64,000 nucleotides of DNA from Paragonimus skrjabini miyazakii (GCA_014338405.1 JTDE01022192.1:1-64000), one strand, 5' to 3'; counted from the stretch's first letter, positions 10,241-24,251 are shown. Numbers and translations: made by a program. Notes: generated by a model not told the origin, from the letters alone.

Positions 10241-12149
10241 AAATGCGAATGTCTGAAATCTACCAGGTTCTTGACTATTAATCTTAAATGGTTGTGTTCA
10301 CTATTTAATTCACACCATAACGGTTATACAAGACCTTTTCACTGGTCTCATGACAAGTTTTGGCATAACCTCCGTCATTAGCTGGACTTGAGAAAGAATT
10401 ATTGAAAGCAGTAATTGGTTTTCATCACAAAATGTTGTATACTTGATCGAACAGCAGATTGTCTGGATTCGTTACTGTCAACGAATACACCTGAACTGAA
10501 GTATTAGTGTACTATTGGTTGCAAACGGTTACACGCATATATACATCCGTCGGATCCAGCCGTAGACCAGTTTATTCGCAAATAGGTCCATTTTATATTT
10601 GTGGAAAAAAGTGATAAAGACAAATAATTTTACTTCTTTACTAGATACAACTTCATTGCCATAAATGTCACGAGACATTTTAATCCGTTGTTTAATCGGT
10701 GAGCTATTGTTGGCAAACCGTCTGATATATTTAAAATGTAGGTGACATCGATCGCACTGGGCTTAGCACGTGCGCGACGCGCTGCTGTCAGAGTTACACG
10801 AGAGAGATGGGCATCTACTTGGTCAACTGAAGGTGAACGAGCAAGGCCAGTCACATGACTGACCTTGAAACCAGCACAGGTTTTTAGAGTAGTCATTAAA
10901 ACAGTTGCATGTTATGCAATTACGTTCCCATGTGTGTCTTGACGTAAACGGAAAATTGATAATCATTCTGATAATTGTTGTCCAGACAGGCTATAGCTAC
11001 AAAGGTGTAGAGAATAGAACGGTACTATTTTTACTTGATACCAGATGACTTAAAATGATGTTTCATGTATGTCATGGCACCCACTGAAACTATCAATTGT
11101 TTCTAAACGTTTTAGCTGCGAACACACGGATATTACATTTGACTTTGAAAACACTCTTTCCAAATGCCGTGCCCGAAAGTCGGGGGGAAAAGCTTAATCA
11201 GCAAAATTGTGTAATTATCGAATCGCTACACTAAAATATACACTGGGAAAAGAGTACTCCGTTTTATACGTATTTCATGATAACGTTTTGAAGTCTGTGA
11301 ACATTTCTCGCAGAAGACAACTGGTGATTACTTGACCTTCCACGTTTTGCAGATTTTAAGTTGCACCGGAAAAGAGATATGTCCTGAATGTCTTAATTTT
11401 ATTTAATTTATTTATAATATTCATATCAGATTACCTTGGGTTATCTTGCATTAGTTTTTGAGCCGGACATGAAGATTGCTCATAATTTTCCTGTTTACTC
11501 TGTGTCTAATTAAACCTTCTGAATAAACATACCATTCAGTGTACATGTATAAGGCAAAGTTCTGAAATGTTCTTTGATATGAAAGGTGAAAGAGAGTGTG
11601 TTCATTGGCTACACGATTTGAACAAGATCTAATACTCTGGGCTAATTTTGGTCACAACGAAAGGTTTTCGGTAATAATCTAAACCCTTAACTTAAATGAG
11701 ACGGTGACTGCCGTACTATACAGAAAAAAGCAAGGATGAACACAGCATTCCAGCTGAAGAAAGTTAAGGAATATTTATTAATGCGTTCCTGTCGAAATGA
11801 TAATTATCTTACGTATACTGGATGCACACCATTTCCAGCAAGTTTACAGATTTGGTTTCCTATGTAATGTATCTGTGTTATTTTGTCTACAAGAATGCAC
11901 TAAACAAAGAAGAAATCGGGCATGCTGACTTGAGAATGAAATTGGGATAACGCGAACAGTGTTTCATCATCGGACCCACATAGTCACTACCTCAGTAAAC
12001 TGGGCATATGGAGAGGTCTTTATGACTGAAAGTTAACTAAACTCGCATTCATAAATAAATGACATTTTCCTTCTTAAATTAATTTTGCGGTAATTAAGAA
12101 AGTTTGTTTAGCGTGAGAAAACACACCCGTTAATCGGCTAGTACAATTA
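10241..12149. other. Stretch without recognisable gene
   Basis: AT-rich sequence. The open frame at 10,630-10,896 (minus) has no recognisable domain. Nothing further could be supported. Confidence 0.45.
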
Positions 12150-12470
12150 GTTCAAGTTGAATAACTGTCACATTTGATCGCAGCTGTCGCATTCAGATAG
12201 AATGTCCAACCAGACTCTTTCCAAAAGAAGAAATAACCTCGAGTTTCGCTCTCATTAGAGCTCGTCAGTAATACACATCCTTGCCATGGTCGGGACTAGA
12301 ACTCCGGTCACGCTTTCACGAGGTAACCGTGTTTACCACTGCGTCATTGACCTCACATTAAGCACGACCAAATTATCATATGCGGACGCTCGACCACCTT
12401 CGATTGTGAGTTATCATCAAGTTGTGCGATCGTCTCGATAGCAGACGCAGCTACTGTTTGTTGACTGCAA
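12150..12470 (-). repeat. SINE-A copy, reverse orientation
   Basis: On the minus strand this matches 3,900-4,200 throughout: GAGACGATCGCACAAC in the head, CTTAATGTGAGGTCAATGAC before the tRNA-like core, GCAGTGGTAAACACGG (A box) and GGAGTTCTAGTCCC (B box). The body motif is ACTGACGAGCTCTAATGAG and the tail contains CAGCTGCGATCAAATGTGA. The copy looks complete. Its head abuts a plus-oriented head fragment at 12,528-12,600, mirroring the locus at 3.5-4.25 kb. Confidence 0.7.
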
Positions 12471-12600
12471 TCGAAAACCATGTGATCAGAATCCTTGACC
12501 CCTAATCAGTAATGTGTCAGTAATATCATCTAACAGATTCAATGCGATCGAAGAGTTCGAACGGGGTTGTCAATTGGAGTTAACATTGGACAGCTTCTGA
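12471..12600 (+). repeat. SINE-A tail remnant and plus-oriented head fragment
   Basis: 12,471-12,520 is a shortened version of the tail with a CTAATCAGTAATG remnant. 12,528-12,600 matches the SINE-A head at 3,828-3,920, with shared blocks GATTCAATGCGATCG and CGGGGTTGTCAATTGGAGT. Together with the reverse copy to the left it repeats the order of parts seen at 3.5-4.25 kb. The rest of the plus-strand copy is missing. Confidence 0.55.
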
Positions 12601-14664
12601 AAACGGTGAATGTGTGTACGATGGTGAGAACGATCGGAGGATCAAGAAATGTTGTCTTTTTGCTGACCAGACCACACGATTTGTTTGATGGTCCGTAGGT
12701 GCAAAGAAACTGTTGCAATAAGAGTAACTGAGTGTTAATCTATTAACGTACAACACACTGATTACTTCGACGATCATATGAACAGATAATAAGAGCCCAT
12801 ACGCCCACACCTAAGCGAAGACTTTGGATGACCTGCAGAATTATGGTATGAAGGCAGCCAAAAAGGCTATAGAACAGACTTGAATTCGCGTTTTAAAAAT
12901 TCTTCAACGTAGTCAATTGCAGTCCGAAGTTGGACAGTGCGTTTTATATTAGACATGGTCCAACAAAGATCCTGTGTCTAAACATTTGTCTACTCATGTC
13001 TGATTGCGTTCAAAAATATGAAAAGATAGGCACTACTACGTCACCCGAATTGGTTAACTGAGTATTCGGGAGAAAAAGCTTTCGTCAGGTGGATAAATCC
13101 GAAATAAGTCTATGCATGCGTATGTGAGACTGTTTGCGGTGTTGGTTTGGTTGGCTAAATTTGGAAGGCTGTATCCACTGTTCGATCAAAACAACTCCCT
13201 CTCATCTTAGAATACCTCCACTGCTTAGAAATACATTAACTATGAAAGGACCATTTAAAAATTCGAAAGACCATATAGTGGCTGTAATGTGAAAGGCAGT
13301 TATTACTGAACAGTGGCCATCGAATAAACGGGATTTAAACCATGGGCGTTGCATCCTGTTTTATTAAGTGGTACGGATGATTCACTGTTCACTATCATGG
13401 CTTATCCGTGCCAATCCTTTATCCCGCGTCAGTTTTCAGCGATGTTGGACCAGCACCATCATCGAAGTTGGAAATAGTTTTGTACCTGATTACTCGGTGT
13501 TCCAAATCATTTGAGGATATGTGGTGAGTCCAACAATTCAACCAGACGTAACCGTACACGAAAAACTTGATGAGGAAAAAATCACAAAACACTGATTCCA
13601 TTTTTTCAACCATCCTACGGTGTACAAACTATCAATAGTTAAAAGCTGATTTGTCAAGAGGACTCAGTGATTTGAATTAATTTACATGTGCGCCTTGCGA
13701 AAAACAGTATAACAAAGTTTCTAAACGTTCAAACTAGATTTCCGCTCAGTGATAGAAAATTTGACTAAATCGGAGATGTGTAACGATATATGAACCCGAT
13801 GAATATCTTCAGAAAACGGTGAAATGCAAAGATTTCCTCAATTTTTTAATCAACACAAATAACTTCAGCCGAAAACTACGATTCTGTCCAAAAATTAACT
13901 GACATACGGTGCTGTTGTACAGGTTCTTAAGCAGGGTATTTTGCAAGCAGCTTGTCTCAGTTAAAATTAACATATCGGTGTTTTTGTCCCTCAGCTTGTG
14001 AAGAACTTTAGAACTCCTCGTCCGGTCACTCACTCAGCAGACTGATGAAGAGCATACGGTTGCAAAAAGCATGCAAACCGTCTCATATAGCTTCAGCACT
14101 TCGTTCCCATGTTGACTAAAATAAGCTAGTCGGTATTAAATTGTCAATGTACTCCAGAGTACTGGCGCCAACTACTCATAAAAATGTATTTCCAGTTTCG
14201 AATGCCTTCAGTGCTTCAATGGTTAGACGGCCTGCGCTCTTCAGTTAGTGTGCGCCATCAGACGTTTATCCTGTTGCACACTGTCCACTAAATTCAATAC
14301 CACAGATTCCGCTTTTGAAAATTCTCCACCAAAATGACGCCTTGGTTCCATACAATGGGTCTGGACACCCGTACATTTTGTACATAAGAAAACGAAGTGT
14401 TAACAAATTGCTGAAATCGAAAGCAACACAGTTCAAACTTACACACGTCAATCGAAAATTGCTGTACATATGCTATATTAAGTTCACATAAGAAATGTGC
14501 TCTGTCAAGAGAAAACCTTGAATATAATGTTACTTTTCCGGAGATACTGGTTGAAAAGCCCATGGGAATGTGACAGTTGCTTTCATTTTTATGTGCAGTT
14601 TAATTTACCATAACCCGACTCACCTGCCATTTACGGTTATGCAAAATATTACTCAACATATTCA
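12601..14664. other. Stretch without recognisable gene
   Basis: Open frames at 13,419-13,613, 13,809-14,033 and 14,266-14,563 (minus) show no recognisable family or splice pattern. Confidence 0.45.
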
Positions 14665-15050
14665 GTGGTTTTTGTGACTCCATCATTAAAAAATGTCCTA
14701 GTCTTTGGGTCGTCATTTAGAGTTGATAGAACGCTTACCATGACTCCTCTCTAGAGGATCGAGTAATTTGAGCAGTACCCAAAGGCCGAGGTGTTTGAGC
14801 GTTCGCGTACAAGGATTTGGTTGTGCCCAGTTTGGGAGCAGTGGCATAACGGTCAACACAATGGCTTCGTAAAGATATGACAAGAGTTATAATCTTTACC
14901 ATAGTATGAATATGCATCAATGACGGGCTCTGACAGAAACGAACTTCGAGTATATTGCTTTTTTTCTTGAGGAATTGGTCTAAATGTCCATGAGTACTTG
15001 ACGCCTGCGATCAGTTTTGAGTGATGTTTGTTTGCTTTAACGTTTTACTT
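14665..15050 (+). repeat. SINE-A copy, plus orientation, diverged
   Basis: Parts appear in the family order. The head is GGTCGTCATTTAGAGTTGAT, the pre-core GAGCGTTCGCGTACAAGGAT. The tRNA-like core has GTGGCATAACGGTCAACACA (A box) and AGAGTTATAATC (B box). The body is ATCAATGACGGGCTCTGACA and the tail GCCTGCGATCAGTTTTGAG. It aligns over its whole length with the 4.0-kb and 12.3-kb copies at roughly 65-75% by eye. Confidence 0.65.
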
Positions 15051-18009
15051 CTTCTCGCCTGTTACCCAATGAATGTGTCTTCTATTACTGTTTATTGATT
15101 CACAAGACCTATGCAGTTGTCGATTCACGTAATCCAGATAATACCCGGGTATGGTTTTCGAACACAGAAAAGGAATGTTTAATCATTTATATAAAAGAAT
15201 TTGGAAGTTATCAAAAAATTCACATATTTGGCGTGCGGGATGCTATTGCATTAGTTTTCATAGTAATGTAACGCATGTATAACAAGATTTTGGTGAACTA
15301 TTTCCGGGTGTTGACTATGTATTCACCTTATCTGGAAAGTATCCGGCGGAAGCAAAGATTTGTGTACAATTGAGTTACGCGAACACATTGGTGTGTCTTA
15401 CAGTTTCACAAACAGACTGGGTCCATAAGTCTTATGCAGTTCAATTGAACTTCAGCCGTTGTACCCTAGTGTTATGAAGCGTTTCGAATACGAGAAACTA
15501 TTGTAAAGTATGTCCGTTCTTTCCGAAAATACGAAAAAATAATGCAGAGTGATGAAATGATTTCGAGCTCAATAGGATGCGCATCAATACATGTTTCATC
15601 GGGGCGAGGAGAAGTATGAATGTTTGTTTCGAGCATTTCTAATTAGACTGTAGCATTTACGTATAGGTAAGGTAGTTGGAAATAATTCTGTTTGTATTAA
15701 ACTATTTCAAACTCCTGTTTTTGGCTAAATGGTATCGTTCACGTTACTTATAACTGGATATTACGAAGGTGAGGTTGGGTGGGCACTGAATACTGGTTAC
15801 TAAGAATGTGAACGAGCTACTGTTGTGTGCATGGCCTTGGAGTACTTAATGCGATTTCATTCGTTTAAGGGGCTGCGAAACAACCCTGTTGGAGTAAGTA
15901 GTAGCGGCTGGCTGAAAATTTAGAGACAACCCTAAACTTTTGGTTCGAGTCAATTATGCGTTTCTCGTCTATTTGGTGAGCGACAGTCAGGCTTGTTGTC
16001 GACTTCCCCACCTCATTAACAAACCAGACAGGCGGATAGTCTCACGATTGTATGCGGCAGCTTCGTACTAATCCCTGATATACGACAATAGGCAATTGGA
16101 TACACCAGCTCATTTTAGACGTATACAGACAATCCATCCTTTAAAATGCGCTGCACAAGATGGCAAGCGTAAGATCATCGCTGTATGTCAGACTCGATGG
16201 AACGCATTATACGGGTGACGACTTCTTGACACTTCAAATGAACACAGGATATGTGTAAAAAATGTGTTCCTTCTCCACTCTTTTGAATCAATAATTCACT
16301 GATTTAAATGCCTTTTATTTTAAAACAAATCTCTCCAGATAGTTGTTTTCAGGAGTCTTGTTGCATGCAACCTTAATCTTTTTGGCGATAGCATCATTCA
16401 AGCAAACGTGTTTCGTCCTGTCACCCTGGTAACGAAGTGCAGTGACTGAACATCATCCTATCTGCATAGGTAAACGGCAGCAGTAGCTAAGTGCATTTTT
16501 GGATTCAGCATGAATGAATTTGTGTTCGATTGAAGTTTTGAACAGTGGCAAATATATCGTCAACGTACAGGAGGTATATGCTCACGAATCTTCTTAATGA
16601 CACAATCTACTCATTTTCGAGCATTTCCCATGAAACTCAAGCAATGATGGCTGCGCCAACGGTTTTTTAAACTTTTGTTTTGGACTTACATTTCGCGTTG
16701 AGCCTACATCGTGACACTAACACTTTTACAGGTGTTCAAGAAATAGATCAGCAGATATTGGTCATAGTTTCAGAAGAGCACATGTTAGTAACCTCAAAAG
16801 AAATTAAACGTATCGTGCGCTCTACAATCGTCCTGTACAGGCACGATAAATTTACTCGTTAATCCAAAGGCCAGTATCACTGCGAAATTTTCATATGGAA
16901 TTTGTTATCCTGCACCGGCAGGGAATCACAGGTCCTGAAGGCATGTGTGAAGCTTGCATGATTTGGCCTCGTCAGTCAAACCTCTTAAGCACGGGTTGAC
17001 CAATCTCTACCCACTTGCAAGCGTTATATCTGTGGTGTTCTTCAAGCAGTAAAATTGGGCCTCACCAAATAAGATTTTTACTACTTTGCCCAAATGTTTT
17101 TCTTCACATGAGAGCACTATGCTGGCTCATTGTCAGGTCGGGTGGGCGGGCCATCGGCCCGACAGCGTAATGGTTTTATCGTTGCGAGGTGTCATCTCAG
17201 AAGAAGGTTTTATACCACGAGTATTCTGGTAACAACGGTAAAGATGAAATTAGAAATAACTGCAGATGACTGAAAATTCACATAACGTCTCATTTTTAAA
17301 TTCCACGACCAACCTGTTCCCACACTAACAGGGACAGCACATTTCTGACCATAAGTATTAGATACCGTGTAGTATTGTACTAAAGAGTGCCTTCACGACT
17401 TTAGGGAAGTTTGATAATTTTGTGAGATGGTTTGTTCGCCAAACTTTCAGCACACGATACACACATTCTTAGCGCTTTTCCTCAGTGAATTAATTTAGGA
17501 AATGTCACTAATTTACTTCTTTCGAAATATTTAACATTTTCAATCTCAGAATGTCAAAATTATTCAGAGTTTTAACGTTGGGAAATGGTGAATCTGGCGC
17601 TGTGCATACGGCTTTAATATTGTTTTGCGTAGAGATTATTGAGTAATTAAACTTGATCACTAAGTTAGCTAGTACCAACGCGCAAACTATACGTGCACTG
17701 ATTATTACAATAGCAGACGTACATCATTCCACTTTCAAGAGACTGGTCGATTAAAGTACAAGGGTTAGATATAAATATCAAAGAAACTGTGGTACACTGT
17801 GCCAATAAACGGTTGTAAACTCCCGATAGATTTTGACTCCTCCTTTTTCCTATATGTTCCTCTAACTTTCCGACTGAGATGTGACGGTGGTGAAACTTAT
17901 ACGCTGGTTGTAACAGAACGTCTCAAGGTTCAAACTTATATTTAAGTGGCAAGTACGATATATCAAAGTAATTAATACACCTTGTGGCTATTTAGTGTCT
18001 CCAGGCACC
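15051..18009. other. Stretch without recognisable gene
   Basis: No supported gene. A tRNA-like segment near 17,157-17,215 (CAGCGTAATGG and AAGGTTTTATACC) is too weak to call. The 60-codon open frame at 16,680-16,862 has no recognisable features. Confidence 0.4.
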
Positions 18010-19010
18010 TTTATTCTTTCAGTAAAGATTCTTCTTCTTCTCATCAAGCTTTACAACCTTCAGATAGGCAGAAATTTCAAATTTGATATTGGACAGTGTT
18101 TGCACTGGTGGAATTTTTCCGTTAGCCATCGTAAATGACGAATGAACCATGGATTATGATCCTTCTGTAGGCCAAACGTTTAACACCCTTCAACTCATTG
18201 GACACCAATGAATGCTTTGTCAACAACTGCAACCTCTTTGAGGAAAGCACTTGTGACATAAAAAGCGGTCACTCTTTTGGCACATTTTGAACCCGCTGTT
18301 TGAATTCGGTGACGCAATTCAGTTAACTGATTTAGTAAGGCAAGCTCGTTTGTTTCGGTAGAGTATACAAAGCTTCCTGCTGCAAGTTCATTGCCTCAAA
18401 TCACTAAGTTTCCTTGAAGTAAATCACAATGAGTGAAGAAGGCTTTGAAATTTCCACTATGATTTTATTTCGTCACATGTATTTGATATCTGCCCCAAAA
18501 TACAAACTGCGTAAAAATTTCTCCTAGGTCCCAATCTTCAAAGTACGTGAGTGTCTTGCTGAGCCGCAACGTGAAGTGATTTCTTCAAGTTAACAATAAT
18601 CTCACTAAAGTGAGAAGACTCACGTTTCAGGTCTTAGGCTTGAACTAGTTTTCAACCCCATGTTATACAACCCTCTGTTTTGTGAAAGCAGGCATACTCT
18701 ACTTCTGAGTCTGCTGTTCTCCAGTCATTTTGCAAAATCTTTCCATAATCTTTTGAAACTTTCTACAGATTCATGGGATGCTTGTCCAAATTTAACTGCC
18801 TTCTTCATCAATGCCTCATTATCTGTACAGTATTTCAACACTCTAAAGCGTGCAGGTCCGATTTCGATTATCGTTTCTATTCCGATCTTAATAAACCAAT
18901 ATCAGGCATCTTAAATTCGGTTCCCTATGGAGTCTGCTTTTACACGTGCCGGTATATACCGCTTATGATTTATCCCATGAGTGAAAAGCTCACTTATTAA
19001 TCCCAACAAT
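18010..19010 (-). pseudogene. Decayed intronless coding sequence, unidentified (processed pseudogene or old transposon ORF)
   Basis: Over ~1 kb of minus strand, protein-like segments follow one another in the same direction across different frames. From 5' to 3' they include LFTHGINHKRYIPARVKADS, KYCTDNEALMKKAVKFGQAS, ESFKRLWKDFAK, GNFKAFFTHCDLLQGN, STETNELALLNQLTELRHRI, KRVTAFYVTSAFLKEVAVVD and KIPPVQTLSNIKFEISAYLK. It ends at a TGA (18,019-18,021) followed four bases later by AATAAA (18,015-18,010). Several stops and frameshifts break it. No introns are visible, whereas genuine host exons here are 43-183 bp, so a retrocopy or a mobile-element protein is more likely than an active gene. I do not recognise the family. 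Confidence 0.5.
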
Positions 19011-22000
19011 TGTCTGCGGTGGAGTTGACTGTAAATTTATATCAGTAGTCCCACTAAACGTTCTGTTCAAAGAAAATGTGGTTTTGCAAATGCTGAGAAA
19101 TCACCTCGTAATTTACATAAGGTAATTTCTTGACTTCACTTGAGTTAGCAAGAATTAAGTTCGTTTGTATGTGTACATAAGCGCAGCACTAAAAATTAAA
19201 AAGAGGAAATAAGTAGTGCATGCAAGATAACCAAATTCAAACAGAACTGGTACCGTACGTGAATGTTTTTGTGTGTAAAAACAACTGATTATTGTTTGAT
19301 CTGCACACTCCACTAATAGCTAATAATTTCGGGGTGATATGACTCAACAACAAAGTGAAAAATCTATTCGAGTCGATGTTATGACCGGTTTCCGCGATGC
19401 CTCTCGTAATCGACAATCCCGGGTTTCACGTAAAACAATCTTTTCTAACGTGAATTAGTGTCATTGGCTCGGTCAATCATTGGGAAGGATAAATCAACCG
19501 CCGCTGACAGAGACACCTTTCCGTTCTGTCCACCTGCTGAGGTGAACTGGTAAACTAACTGTGATAACATGTAAGATAGAATAGATAACTGAGTCGTACC
19601 GACCACGTGAAAACCACTGACTGCTTGGTAATCAACAAACACACTACAAGCACACGATTTGTGGAACGATGACACATTGATTTCCTCACCATGTGCGGAA
19701 TGGTTTTTAGTATTGCACCTGGCTATGAAAAACTTGGTGGAATCAGTACTGAATGAGGTGGTAAAACACCTTGTAAGACGCCTGTCCAGTCAGCACTAAA
19801 CGGAATTATAATAGATCATGGTGTTTGATGGACAAGATCCATTTGAAAAAATTCCTGAGCAGACCATACCTGTTCCAAATGCAAACCTAATTTTAAAAGT
19901 AAATGTTAATAACGACGCTCCAGCGAGCCTTGCAATCTGTCTAAATGCTGTAGTCAATATATATCATATCCAGTAGAGAGATCTCAACGGCTGATAAGTC
20001 ACCCAAGATACTAGTCAGTGAACCATATAAGTTGCAACAATATATACATATGTACAAAGTACGACGATTCAAACATCACTCTCCAGAGATAACAGTATAG
20101 ATCGATTGTAAGTGGCAAGGTTTCTACGTCCAACTGAAATCAGTTGAGAGCTCCAGTAATGAACTGTTTGTTGTGAAAGACCAGAGTAGTATGATTGAAC
20201 AAGTTTACACTGAGGTTAAATTGCAAAAGCATCTAACTGGCTATTTTCGAACAAATTTGAAAAAAGCTGAATACATCTCTCATCAGTATGCTGGGACAAA
20301 GATATACTTTTAAACCGAACCTGAAATTTTGCGCTGAGAATAAAAGAGATAAACAACAATGAATGAATAAAAATAAATAAATTTGGGACAAAACAAAATA
20401 TTAACAACCACGCGAAGCGACTACTATTCAAACAGTCTTATCGTTGCGAATGGTCATTCTTTGTCTGACAAAAGAAAAGAAGTAATAGTGTACCTAAATT
20501 TATGTACTAAATTGTTGTGCACATTCATCGTCGTACCATCAATATATATCGATAGAGGCTGCTGAAATGAAGCTGGCATTTCAGTGTATAACAAGTGAAT
20601 TGAGTTGTTTGCAAGCTGGCGTCAGAGAACTACAGGACTGTATACGAGTTCTATGTTTGTAGAAGGATAATTTGATTAGACGATTTATAAACCTTAAGAA
20701 AAACTGAATGATTTTGAATGAGCATAATATTTGCAAGAAGCCGCTGGTGTGTAGTCATTACGACAGCAAACAGCAACAACCTTCTGGTGACAAACATTTG
20801 GTGGTGGTAGTATTAAGAAAAATGAGTATCAACGAAACCTGTTTTATGCGTTATCGCTAATGAAAGTCCTGGTCGATTAGAACTTTTATGCTTTCAACTT
20901 GATCAGCCATGACCATAGATATAAGCAGCGTGTGTATTTCTTAACTCTGGGGACATGCTAACAACAGAGTTGCCTTCCGATCCCTTCTCCAAGTTTTAGA
21001 GTAGATTTACTAATTGTTGCTCTGGATTTTGGAGATTAAATTGAAAAATGATCAGACTAGGAACATCTTGATTAAAGGTTTGTCTAGTGACTGGTACTTT
21101 GGTTGGTTATCCCTCTAACTCCAATAAATGAAAGTTTCAAGCAAGCCAAACTGACGATTTGTTTTGGAATTAATCAACGAATTAGGCAGAATTAATCTTG
21201 CTAATGAACTATTGTGCGTTGTAGTCCTTCAGTAACTATTCACAAATGTCCCGGTGCATGAGGCAATCGCTTATAGTTGTGAACTCGTCAAAGCGATCGA
21301 TATTGTGATATGAACGTTACTGCTCTATACCGAAAATATCAGTTGTCGTTTTCTCGAGCAGGTCTACCGTCAAATAAACACAGTAGCTACAGAACATCTA
21401 CTAGGTTCTATCTTGTAAGACCAATTTTAAGAGTTGGACATGATTTAGCGACTGAGGTTGCAAGCTTGTTATTTTACAAATTTTACCTCGACAGTACATT
21501 GATATTCAGTCTCTCTAAACAAACAGTATATAACCTGGTAAGATGTTAGGACAGTTAACATTCTAACTCGGAGGTTATCCGTGAAGTTGGGACCAAAAAC
21601 CACTTCTTACTTCTGAACATACTGTTAAGCCGCTGAGAGAATGAAGCGGTTAGAAGGTTCATTCATATGAGCACCATGTGGTTCGGTCAATCCCTGAACT
21701 TCAACAGCTTCATACGAGCATGATGAACCTGTCCACAAGACGGTCATATAAAGGAACCAGACTTGTTTGATTCTGTCCTAGAATCAAGGGGATACCTCAC
21801 AGTAGGTAAAAAGTACCGTCGGTAGAGGTGATCACTGTAGAAAAAAGGGATTGTATGAAGCTAATTTCGCAGATAACTATAACATACACCAGCCAACAAA
21901 ACTAATAAAAATTTGGTTAACGGAACAATTCACACTGCCGAACTTCTAGTAGTCGGCCGAAATCAAAGGCTCCTAGTGCTTTAAATCAAAAGAGGTCAGC

Positions 22001-24039
22001 TTATCAGTGCCACTTCTCAATGTGTTCATCAATTCATATGTAATTATGGAGAATGCTACATACACAGAACCGAGAGATGTCTAATCTACAGAGTGAAAAA
22101 AATTTGCAAAAATGGATAAGCATGTCGTGTTGCTGGACAACAACAATGCGACTGATACGCGTAAACAGTCAGTTTACACGGTTTTCGCCCATCCCGACCA
22201 CTGGCGAAGTTATCGATGCGGCTTGTGCATTCGAAATCCTGCTGTCATCCCAGCTTAGGATTACTATATTTTTTTTCAGCAGCCGCAATCAATCTATTCA
22301 AGCTAGCTCCGTGTGTTCAGAAACAAATGTTCCTGAACCTAACCCTTCGGTAGACATTGTAACCTACCTTAAATCACTGACTGATTACTTACAGTCCTAC
22401 TTGTTTGCCACAAAAAACAGATTCGGGTTATTGTAAATCTACCGCTGACGAGTTAACATGAAATGTGTGCGTCTACTGATCTTAGGGATTTAATTGTTTT
22501 GATGCTAAGGATCTCGTTAATTTTAATCACTTCAGCGTTTTTGTGATAGGTGCGTTATAAAATTTATTAAGATTGATTGGTTGTTTGCATTTTTTCATTA
22601 AGAATGTCGAATGAAGATGGCCAGATGGAAGGGGCTCGTGACAAAGTTGATTCAAAAAATTGTTTGCCAACGAAATTATGGTTCTCTTTTCAGGTGTATC
22701 AGGCCTGCGCCAAACTGTGCACAAAGGGGGATCAAACTTTAGGAAAAACGGCCCTTATAATCGCAGGAATGTCCGTGTTTTTGCGTAGTTGCCAAACTGC
22801 TAACTGTAACTGTCAGCTGAAAAACTACCAAACTAACGAGATATATCTGACACAGAAATAGTAGAGGTGTAAATTATTTCAAAAGCTGGCAAGGATCACT
22901 TCACAGTTCGTTATAAGCTTTTACGATCAGTCCGTTTTGACGTTCTTAGCTTCACTCTGTGAACATCCAACAGAGAAATATGCACAAATTTCACTGAAGG
23001 TTAATTCGTCGGTTGTATTCATTTTAGATGTATCGACTAATCACAGTTTGTAAGCATGTCCAGCGGCCGAAGTAACATTCCAAAATGTGCTTTTCGTTTA
23101 AACTCAATATGCCAATATGTAGTCCTTCTAACAACGTTAAACACGTTCCCTTTGTTTCCATCTATGTCACGGGTTGCCAAACATACAAAGCAAGAATACA
23201 ATTTGCGTAATTTGAAACAGTGAAATATAATTTCTACTGGCTCACATGCGTAAAAGTACACAGGTCTGAATAATGTTCTTTTCATGAAGGTCGTTAACGA
23301 AATTTGCTGACGCTGTCACGTGAGCAAATAAATGTGCCTTAGTGTGTATTGACTTGGGTGGACAGCGCCTATCCAAGCGAAAATACGGCTACTTTCACTG
23401 GATAGTTTTAGTGCAGATTGACTAAGACTTGTAGTCACCGCACCATATACTATTTTCATTTCACTGTGCGTGATGACCACAGAAAGAAATCTGTTTTTAA
23501 TAGTCGTGAAATTAATCAACATCTCTGAATAATAGAAAATTTGGTGCTAGTCGAACGCATTTCGGAAGAAAAGAAACCAACTCACGACTTAACCACGCAC
23601 TCTAAAGTCATGTAATACTTGATTCCATGCGTACCGTAGTAAAAAACAACTAGCGATCATACGCCTACATTTTAGCATGGGTTTATGCCGTCTTTTGTTA
23701 TAGAATAATTCAGTTCCGTAAACCAGAACTGACGTGTAAATACTGCTTGAATAATTAGGTAACCAAAGTCTCACAAAAAATGTTTCACATTCCGGGAAAA
23801 CGGTTTGATTGCATTTCAATCTGGTTCACAAAGGAGATTTGGGTGATACAGCCAGCGCTGTCTTTTTCCAAATTCCATGAAATCGAACCACTGATAGAGG
23901 CAGGGAAGTCTGTTGTCACTTCTGTTTACGGCCTATTTAGTTATGCCGTATCTACCCACGGCAGAAGCACGAACTATTTCAGGTATGATTACATTTCCCA
24001 CGATCGCCAATCTGCAAACGAAAGTAAATCACCGCTTTT
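19011..24039. other. Stretch mostly without recognisable gene; weak candidate exons at 22.1-22.9 kb
   Basis: No mobile-element or gene family is recognised. At 22,280-22,432 and from 22,603 there are open stretches with good splice acceptors and compatible phase, reported among the findings and not as a gene. Other open frames of 60-90 codons look like chance. Confidence 0.4.
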
Positions 24040-24135
24040 TATTTAGAAGAGACCCAATTGTGGGAAATCTGTACTTTGGCTGCATTCAAATAAGCAGCAG
24101 AAACCACATGTCCAAACACGGCTGAGCCACAAAGC
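24040..24135 (-). repeat. SINE-B copy, tRNA-like head, partly deleted
   Basis: On the minus strand it reads GTGGCTCAGCCGTGTTTGG, then GTTTCTGCTGCTTATTTGAA and CCCACAATTGGGTCTCTTC. This aligns with the copy at 49.3 kb over the head, the B-box region (TTGAAT for TTCGAAT) and the post-tRNA block CACAATTGGGTCTC. About 15 bases between the A box and the next block are missing. Confidence 0.55.
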
Positions 24136-24251
24136 CACACCAGAAGCTCAGAAATTTCACATTTGGACCTGGCTACCCAACCAACCATCATATGGAATCC
24201 ACTAAATTATCCGTCCGATTGACTGCGCAAGCAAGAAATATAGATCAGTTT

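Noticed and set aside
14041..14100. Hammerhead motif from CTGATGA near 14,042
   Set aside because: No CGAAA box at the required distance. Other CTGATGA strings (4,385, 8,315, 46,700) also lack it.
17157..17215. tRNA-like segment (CAGCGTAATGGTTT and AAGGTTTTATACC)
   Set aside because: Boxes are degenerate and the flanks match neither SINE family.
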